Origin: Phellopilus nigrolimitatus
Taxonomy: Eukaryota; Basidiomycota; Agaricomycetes; Hymenochaetales; Hymenochaetaceae
Direction: 5' to 3'
DNA: 26,423 bases
Assembly (NCBI GenBank): GCA_021029095.1
Contig: JAJOHG010000361.1
Location: 1 to 26,423, forward strand
Position numbers and translations under genes: made by a program. Under the pieces are notes generated by a model that saw only the letters and a list, made by a program, of their open reading frames with translations, was not told the DNA's origin and did no database searches. Below, piece after piece: positions 20,041 through 26,423 of this stretch (the first letter of the stretch is position 1; each line of letters starts with the position of its first letter).

Positions 20041-23000
20041 ATGTCCGGACACAGCTTTGGAAGCAGGCGCATAACGCTGCGCATGCGTCGACTACGACGG
20101 CCTAAGTTTGTCCGACACCTCGTCGCTCGTGAGCTTGGACGAATACAAGAACCGCAATAGCAGCGGCTCTTCGCTGTCTCTTTCGTTCGGATCGGCGGCG
20201 CACACCGAGCCGGAGGATGATAGCGTCACTGTCAGCTCGAGGGACACCGGGTTACTCGTGCAAAAAACGAAGACAGTCATGAACGGCGGGAGCGGGTCAA
20301 CAGTGCAGGACTTCCACACCTTGTACGGCTTGGAGTCTGAGTCTCATGCAAGCGCGTTCGATGGTACGTCCTTGGTGTCCAAATCTCTGTTTCGTTTTCT
20401 GGTTTGTTTTGTTTTGTTCTAACATGTAGAAAAAAGAGCGGTACCCCGCGGATCCTTCTGCAGTTTTCGAGCGGCTGAAGTTGTCGAATCCTCCAAGTCC
20501 ATCGAGCGAAATACACAATGGCTGCGCGACCAGACGTCGCGCGCTATCAACGGCATCATGACACCCGAGTCTGTCGTCTCCGATGGCTCCTCGGTCGCGC
20601 TGACCAGATCTTCTGGCGAGTCTACGCCGTCCGTCGCGTAAAGCATGGCCTTCGAGCCTCGTTCAGTAACCCCAGCTCTACGCCGTGAAAGTAACACACA
20701 CCTTCAGAACCACGTTCAACACAGTTCACATGCAATAAGCAGAGTAATCACACACCTGGCTAGCTCCTTGGTCCTTCGGCCTAGTGACAATTTGACTGTA
20801 CCGATTCAAGATGGGTTTTTCGTTGTGCGAACATGCTGTCGCACTCAGTGACCTCCGGCCGGCCTTCTGCGCGGCGCGCTTTGACAAACGCGTCGAACAC
20901 GACGGAAGCGGCATTTTCTTTTGGCTGGTCCTAAGGCCTCGTCGCTGAGTTGCACGTTGTCGAGAACAAGCTTGAGCGCGCTCGGCCAACAGGAACCCTT
21001 GCGCAGCCCCAGTCCAAGTCTGGCTCGTCCGACTACCCCTCCCCCTCCTCGTCGTCGAATCGCCAATCCACGTCCTCGTCGACCTCCGACTCACTTTCAC
21101 GCACCGCGGACACCCCGCCCGAGGTCTGGCAGCTCGTGCCGCCCGCATGCACGGACTGCTCCGCGTGCAGCGTTTTCTCGACGCGTTCCGCTACGTGTAC
21201 TCGACATGCGGGGAGCGCATGCCGCGCCCGCGCGCGAGCCCCGGTGCGAACGGGCACACGAACGGGAGGTGCAAGGCGCGCACCGACGTCGTCGTCGACA
21301 TGTCGATGTTCGACCGCTCGCGCACCCGCCGCGTGCCCGCGCCCGCTGCCTAGGAGTAAGCTCGCAAATACCTTGCCGCACAGACACACAAAATCATTAT
21401 ACCGTCCTATTCTGCGTGGTTCGACATGTCCAAAATGCGCCCTGTCGAACGACGAGCGCTGCCTGAGATCTTCAACTCTTGCAACCGCTCTAAAACGCCT
21501 TCCATATACAAGGACTACTGTGACTTCATGATCAACACATACAGGCTACGACCAAGCGAGTATTTAACATATGCCGCCTGCCGAAGAAACTTCGCAGATG
21601 ATGTCTGCGCTATCACGCGTGTCCATGTATTCCTTGAGCAATGGGGTCTCATTAATTACTAGGTATTCTCTCTAAGTTTTCTTTAAAGAGGTCTTAATCT
21701 AACCTTTTGCTCAGGTTGATCCCGACGCGCGACCCGCAACACTGGCTCCTTTATTCACTGGTCATTTTCGCGTTGTTCTCGACACTCCCCGTGGTCTGCA
21801 GTCTCTGCATTCTGGTACTTGACCTTCGCCAAAAGATGCTTCAGCGCCGCAAATACCGGTCCTGGTGCCACGCCCGCTTCTCTGGAGCTACATTCATACA
21901 AACGGTTGCTTACACCCCGGCTCAAGAGCTCAAGAGGCGTTAGCTTTTCGTGCGACACCTGTGGCGTGGACTGCACGCCCGTGCGCTACCACTCGCTGAA
22001 GAACAACGACTACGAGCTCTGTCGACCATGCGACCGCAGGACAACGCCCGCTAGTATTACACGTACACCTCCGGGAGCTCGTCGTCTGCCGTTTCCGTGT
22101 CAACTGTTCACGACGACATTGGCATCGGCGAGCATGGCAGCCACCGTGTCGCGGACTAGCGCGCCGAAGCTACAGTACACGAAACCCATCCTTCACACGC
22201 TTTCCTCGATGTTCCCGACAGGCCGCACCGTTCTCGAAGCGAGCCTGACCTGGAACTAACGAATATTCTAAATGATGACGGGCTCGGCGACAAATGTAGG
22301 CTGTTCGTATCTCTAAATGAAAGAAATATTGACAGTTGCGGACCGTAACAGCGCTAATGCATCCCGCGTCCGGATGTTAAGTGCGCCCAGTAAGTTCACT
22401 GCTGGCTTTCTTTAAAGCAAGGCTGACAAAAATTTGATAGTTGTCTTATGGACATAGTATACGCTCGCTTCCATTGCGCAATTTGCGAGTCGGTGGATAT
22501 ATGTTCGAGTTGCGAATGTTCAAATTGCGAAGCTGCTGGCTTGCCTGGAAACCTAGATGCTGATGATGGTGGTCACAATACCTCCCACATCATGATCAAG
22601 GTAAATCCCCTCGACAAATAAAACAATGTTCTGACCAAACTGACCAACTCATCTTACCGAAGATTCCCATCCCCTTAAATTCGAGCAAAGTGCAGACAGC
22701 GAGCAGACGCGCGCGGTAGCTATGGACCGATTGCGATTCACTGTACGTACAGCGCACACCCAACAGACGCGTGCGCGCGGACTCGTTTCGGGAGGCCGAC
22801 GCAATCACCATCATCGGGTCCGGCTCAAAACATGCACGCAGCGGCTGCTGTGACCGCAAGGCGCTCGACCTCCGCATCGCGTGCAAGGGATGCAACCAGA
22901 GCAACGTCGGCGTGCGGTTCCAATGTGCGACGTGCCCTGCGACGAAGACCCAGTCGTATAGCTTGTAGTGTTTTCCCTATATTAAGCAAAATGGTGCGGG

Positions 23001-23730
23001 ACTTGACTGGAGCTGTTGTTCACCCTTTGTATTGTTCCGTTCAGTGCGCCAACTGCGAGCAGCGATCACATCTTCTTCACGACCCAATGCATATTTTCTT
23101 TAAGCTACTGCGACCCGTGGACCGTCCGATTGAGTCGCAATTTGCCATTCTGCCAATCCTGTACATCCCCATCGCATTTCCTTCACATATCGTGTTCCAT
23201 AAACTAATGTCTGTTTGCGGATGTTAGGTACAGGCAGCCCTCAGGTCGATTCAACTCCTCTCATCCCAAAGGTCCGTACGCCCTTCCGTGTCCAGAAAAC
23301 CAGTCCTCTTTTTCTGACGCGGTTTCATCTGCTGTTCCAGCTTATCTCGCGACACTCTACCACAACGCGGCGCTGTGTGATCACTGCATGGACCGCATCA
23401 AAGGCGTGTGGTTCCGTTGTGTGTACTGCGCGAAGGATCTCTGCGATGTGTGCGAAAACTTGAATTCGCACGCGCACAATCGCACCCATTTCTTCTATGT
23501 TTTCAATGTGCCGGTGAATACTTTGTGCTCTCGTGCTTTAAGTTTTTGTGTCTCTTATTATTACAACTCGGTTTACTCTATTTTAGGTGGATATGCAGAT
23601 CTTCAGGCGAGAATAAATATCTCTGTGTCACGTTTTACCTGACCGTCCGTTGCTTCGCAGGATCGTTGCAGAGCTGGATAATCTGGAAGGGAGCCCGCCG
23701 GTGCTGAACTATCCCGTGTATTACTCGTAA
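20041..23730 (+). pseudogene. Decayed multi-ZZ zinc-finger gene (NBR1-like ZZ family)
   Basis: Pieces in order: a start MSGHSFGSRR at 20041; in another frame SLSDTSSLVSLDEYKN and DDSVTVSSRDTG; a GT-AG intron 20364-20429; ERYPADPSAVFERLKL, then a frameshift into WLRDQTSRAINGIM; CTDCSACSVF frameshifted to LDAFRYVYSTCGE (about 21150-21220); TYTSGSSSSAVSVST (about 22055-22110); ZZ-like FHCAICESVDICSSCE (about 22467); RIACKGCNQSNVGVRFQCATC; LHDPMHIFFKL and RPVDRPIES (about 23070-23140); CDHCMDRIKGVWFRCVYC with CDVCENL (about 23375-23460); the end NLEGSPPVLNYPVYYS and stop at 23728-23730. ZZ fingers bind peptides, for example in selective-autophagy receptors. Frameshifts, stops and a foreign insert mark it as dead. 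The family is recognised from recurring C-x2-C pairs; the exact orthologue is uncertain. Confidence 0.7.
21387..22031 (+). pseudogene. SWI3/RSC8 fragment: SWIRM domain plus ZZ finger
   Basis: SWI3/RSC8 proteins are core subunits of SWI/SNF-type chromatin remodellers. The segment encodes a near-complete SWIRM domain: [65 protein letters not shown]. It is followed by a normally placed intron (21663-21714), then [30 protein letters not shown] and the family's ZZ finger CDTCGVDCTPVRYHSLK with ELC and C (about 21951-22031). The codon before the intron, expected Gln (CAG) in LINYQVD, is TAG; a second stop is at 21820-21822, and the ZZ part is in another frame. N-terminus, SANT and coiled coil are absent. 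It lies between pieces of the ZZ gene. Confidence 0.82.
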
Positions 23731-24109
23731 TGTCACTTCTGTTCACTATCATTCTATTGCCAATTAGCATCGCACGTATTTTGCCTTCTTGTACTTCCAG
23801 TGCTTGTTGTATACGTGGCGGATGCATTTCAATCTTCTTGGATGATTTATGAGTTGGCTTAGCATGCAAAAAAGTGTAATCAAGACATAGTAACGTGTTG
23901 AGGGGCGCTCTAATTTATGTTTGTTTGGAAAGAAAACTAGATAATGGATTGTTCAAGAGTGTGGCTTGAATGGAGCTCCGGGATCTACCCTATGATGTGC
24001 CACCGACTGCAGCTTTGAAATGATGTGTCATAAGGACATCGGGTCTGGTCGGAAAGGATGTTATTTGTAATAAAACTAGTCTTTCAAGTCGTTTTCATTG
24101 ATCATAAAT

Positions 24110-24420
24110 GAACAATGATTAAGATTTGGCTTTTAAAAATCATTACTCATTGATGATCATCAATGATCATCAATGATTAGTAATCACTAGTGATCACTAG
24201 TGATCAATGAAAACATAACTTTTTTCATTGATGATCATTGATGGCTAGTGAATTCCAAGTCTCCGTTCATCGATGATCATCGATGATCACTAGTGATCAT
24301 CAATGAATAGCTGTTGGACTTGGTTTTCACCAGTGATCACTAGTGATCATCGATGATCATCGATGATCATCGATGAATTTCCCAAGTCAAAGTCCAAAAT
24401 CCCCAAGTCCAATGTTTTTT
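24110..24420. repeat. Right subterminal array of TGATCA palindromes
   Basis: This is the mirror of the left array: GATCATCAATGATCATC, CACTAGTGATCACTAGTGATC and, near the end, GATCATCGATGATCATCGAT, again at 10-bp spacing. A TGG(A)CTTGG(T/G) motif separates the blocks on both sides. Confidence 0.9.
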
Positions 24421-24439
24421 GTCCGATAGCGACCGTCAT

Positions 24440-24447
24440 AAAGATGC
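24440..24447. repeat. Right target-site duplication, AAAGATGC
   Basis: Directly right of the TIR; 7 of 8 bases match the left copy at 19436-19443. Confidence 0.65.
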
Positions 24448-24784
24448 TTATACATAGGCTGAAAGGAACTGTGGAAAGCACATTGTACTTGTTACACTAT
24501 GTTGCAATTTCCATTTAGCACATTTTCGTGGCATTCTCAATTTTTCTCATTGAATACTAAACGTTTACCTCTTGAAATTTTGGATACAGCATGATATGTA
24601 CTACTCTATTACAGAACATCCGAAAGAACAGGAGAAATTGGCTCGTAATTGTGGTTTATAGGTCAGTGAGTCATTGACCGATCGTAACACAATTAGGCAT
24701 AGTAAGCAATCACTGTAAGATTGGTCATAATTTTACTATCCTGACACGAATTATTGATGTGCCTGTGTCTCAAACTCCTGAGTC
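24448..24784. other. Spacer, no gene seen
   Basis: AT-rich unique-looking sequence with no coding frame. It includes a short palindromic stretch GGTCAGTGAGTCATTGACC near 24661. Confidence 0.5.
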
Positions 24785-25184
24785 TTTACCTGCTGGCACT
24801 CCGGAGATCAAGTACAAGCAGAGCGCCAATGTGTTCCACAGTGAGTATAGCAGCGAAACACGACGCATCTTCAGTTTCTAAATCTTCTCGGTTCAGCTTG
24901 CTTCCGTTGAAGTGGGCAGACAGCTAGAGCCGTACGCGACGCGACTCACGCGAGTCGCAGCCACCGCGGCTAATGTGTCCCATTTCCCAAGTTCCAAGAA
25001 CCGCCCTGACTTACTAACATATCTTGCATTGCAGACCAATTCAAATGACGAGTTCAAATAAGGAGCTCGCAGATGAAACTTGTATTACACGACCCGTCGA
25101 ACATAACGACCTTCTCGCTCACTAATCAAGTAGAATGAACATAAATCATCCCCCCAGCGTGCATCCTATCTCTAACACACCTAA
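24785..25184 (+). other. Duplicated 5' flank of OYE D, with part of fragment X
   Basis: From CTGGCACTCCGGAGATCAAG onward this matches the complement of about 9757-9327 upstream of OYE C. It therefore marks one arm of an inverted duplication. It contains a 55-codon stop-free stretch (24897-25061), but the corresponding frame is not preserved near B or C. TTACTAA at 25011-25017 lies 174 bp before the OYE D start. Confidence 0.75.
25011..25017 (+). promoter_or_regulatory. TTACTAA, possible Yap1-type site upstream of OYE D
   Basis: Same 7-mer and similar distance as upstream of OYE B and C, within the duplicated flank. Confidence 0.3.
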
Positions 25185-26423
25185 ATGTCCCACTCCGCCG
25201 CAAAGCTCTTCCAGCCAGTTCGCGTCGGTGCCCTGACGCTGCAGCACTGCGTCGTTTACGCGCCCTGCACGCGCTTCCGCGCGGACGACGCGCACGTCCC
25301 CACGGACGCGATGGCCGCCTACTACGCGCAGCGCGCAAGCGTGCCCGGCACGCTGCTCATCGCCGAGGCGACACTCATCGCGGCGAAGGCGGGCGGGTAC
25401 AACAACGTGCCTGGCATCTGGAGCGCCGCTCAGGTCGCCGGCTGGAAGAAGGCACGTACACACACCCGCAGGAAAACTGGTCGTTGATCTTGCTTACACT
25501 TTGTTGCCTAATATACTGCACAGGTCGTCGACGCCGTGCACGCGCAGGGCTCGTACATCTACTTGCAGCTATGGCAACTCGGCAGAGCGGCGCAGCCGCA
25601 CGTTATCGCGGGGCCGGACTCGCCTTCGAACCCCGGCTGACCGCACCCCTACGTCTCCGCGTCGGACGTCCCGATCTCCGACAAAAAGGACGCCGTGCCG
25701 CGCGCACTCACGCACGACGAGATCCTCGAGTATATAGAACTCTTCGGCACCGCGGCGCACAACGCGGTGCACGGCGCAGGGTTCGACGGCGTGGAGGTGC
25801 ACGGCGCGCACGGGTTTCTGGTTGACCAGTTCACGCAGGACGTGTCGAACAGGCGCACAGACCAGTGGGGCGGGAGTATCGAAAATAGGACGCGGTTCGC
25901 TCTCGAGGTGCTCAAGAAGATCGCGAGCGTCGTGGGCGAGGAGCGCACGGCGATACGCCTGAGCCCGTTCAACCCCGTCCAAGGCACGCAAAGCCACCCT
26001 TTGTCTTGCCCATCCTGTTAACAAAATCCTTCATAGACATGCGCATGGAGCACCCCGAGCCTACCTTCGCGCACCTCGTGCGCCGCATCCGCGAAACGCA
26101 CCCGCGCTTCGCGTTCATCCACGTCGTTGAGCCCCGCATCGCCGGAGACAATGACCGCGTGGCACAGGCGGGCGAGTCCAACGACTTCCTGCGTGCGATC
26201 TGGAAGACGCCCGAGAGCGAGGCGAACGGATCCGTGTACGTCGCCGCGGGTGGTTACAAGCCGGAAATCGCTCTCGAAACCGCGGAGACGAAGGGCGACC
26301 TTGTCGCGTTCGGGCGGTACTACACCTCAAACGTGCGTGAATCGCGAAGATGTAGCAGCGTACCTTTGAAAAAAACTAAATTGACTTTTTTTAGCCCGAT
26401 CTGCCTGTGCGAATCAGGAAGGG
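25185..26423 (+). pseudogene. Old Yellow Enzyme copy D, nonsense codon, cut by window edge
   Basis: This is a fourth OYE-family gene, on the strand opposite to A, B and C. Exons are 25185-25451, 25524-25983, 26037-26332 and 26395 to the edge. Exon 2 has one extra codon near residue 142 relative to the others. An in-frame TGA at 25638-25640 is codon 128, where B and C have GGG in PSNPGGPHPY. This cuts the protein before the HGAHG active-site motif. Everything after it is still well preserved (HGAHGFLVDQF, IRLSP, HVVEPR, GRYYTSN), including all splice junctions, so the mutation is young, or is an allele or sequencing error. HGAHGFL has Phe in place of the catalytic Tyr seen in A-C. Introns 1 and 2 both use GC donors. 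Confidence 0.88.

Larger units (their letters stand above)
19444..24439. mobile_element. 4996-bp TIR transposon-like element carrying host gene fragments (Pack-type)
   Basis: The ends are inverted repeats: TTGACGGTCGTTACTGGACA at 19444, and ATGACGGTCGCTATCGGACA read inward from 24439. The inverted similarity continues at least 170 bp inward, including GTGAAAACCAAGTC and AGCTATTCAT. Imperfect 8-bp direct repeats flank it. Both ends carry arrays of palindromic decamers. No transposase is visible. The interior contains a decayed ZZ-finger gene and a SWI3/RSC8 fragment, both with introns, so acquired as DNA. A non-autonomous, gene-capturing element of an 8-bp-TSD superfamily (hAT- or KDZ-like) is inferred. 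The alternative is two related shorter repeats in opposite orientation flanking a pseudogene; the matching TSD argues against that. Confidence 0.7.

Noticed and set aside
19489..24420. CRISPR-like or satellite interpretation of the GATC repeats
   Set aside because: There are no unique spacers, the genome is eukaryotic, and the two arrays are mirror-image ends of one element.
19444..24439. Starship or Helitron mobile element
   Set aside because: No tyrosine recombinase or Rep/helicase coding is seen; long inverted ends and a short target duplication point to a cut-and-paste TIR element.
24897..25061. 55-codon open stretch upstream of OYE D
   Set aside because: The equivalent frame is broken or different upstream of B and C, and no start or homology is seen.

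Overview
The window reads as nuclear DNA of a filamentous basidiomycete, most likely an Agaricomycete. The support is short introns (about 45-90 nt) with fungal branch sites, GC-rich exons, a mushroom-type secreted GH13 alpha-amylase, a fungal ATG13 and an Ecm14-type protein. The species cannot be named from sequence alone. No rRNA, tRNA or CRISPR array was seen.

Layout. (1) 1-906, minus: 5' part of a secreted alpha-amylase running off the left edge. (2) 1438-2126: non-coding foldback element with a 125-bp near-perfect palindrome. (3) 2352-9326: three intact minus-strand four-exon genes of the Old Yellow Enzyme (OYE) family (A, B, C); a fourth copy (D, 25185 to the right edge) lies on the plus strand and carries a nonsense codon. 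B, C and D share 5' flanks and are recent duplicates; A is more diverged. A membrane-protein-like open frame and its apparently broken upstream part lie between B and C. (4) 9.5-11.5 kb: duplication debris, including a Tc1/mariner-like MITE, an orphan exon of the Ecm14-like gene and fragments repeated elsewhere. (5) 11829-15124, plus: ATG13, five exons, 890 aa. (6) 16509-18240, minus, convergent with ATG13: a secreted M14 carboxypeptidase-like protein of Ecm14 type, eight exons including a 7-nt microexon, with key catalytic positions substituted. (7) 19444-24439: a 4996-bp element with long terminal inverted repeats and imperfect 8-bp target-site duplications. Its ends contain 10-bp-phased palindromes, and its interior holds a decayed multi-ZZ-finger gene with a SWI3/RSC8 (SWIRM plus ZZ) fragment inside it. 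(8) OYE copy D.

The genes do not form one pathway. Amylase is extracellular starch degradation, the OYEs are probably xenobiotic or stress ene-reductases, ATG13 is the autophagy-initiation scaffold, and the Ecm14-like protein is probably an inactive secreted peptidase homologue. The unifying theme is local duplication and rearrangement. The most unusual structure is the TIR element carrying pieces of host regulatory genes, which looks like a fungal Pack-type (gene-capturing) DNA transposon. No wholly new functional system could be demonstrated. All exon structures were built by hand from splice signals and reading frame.
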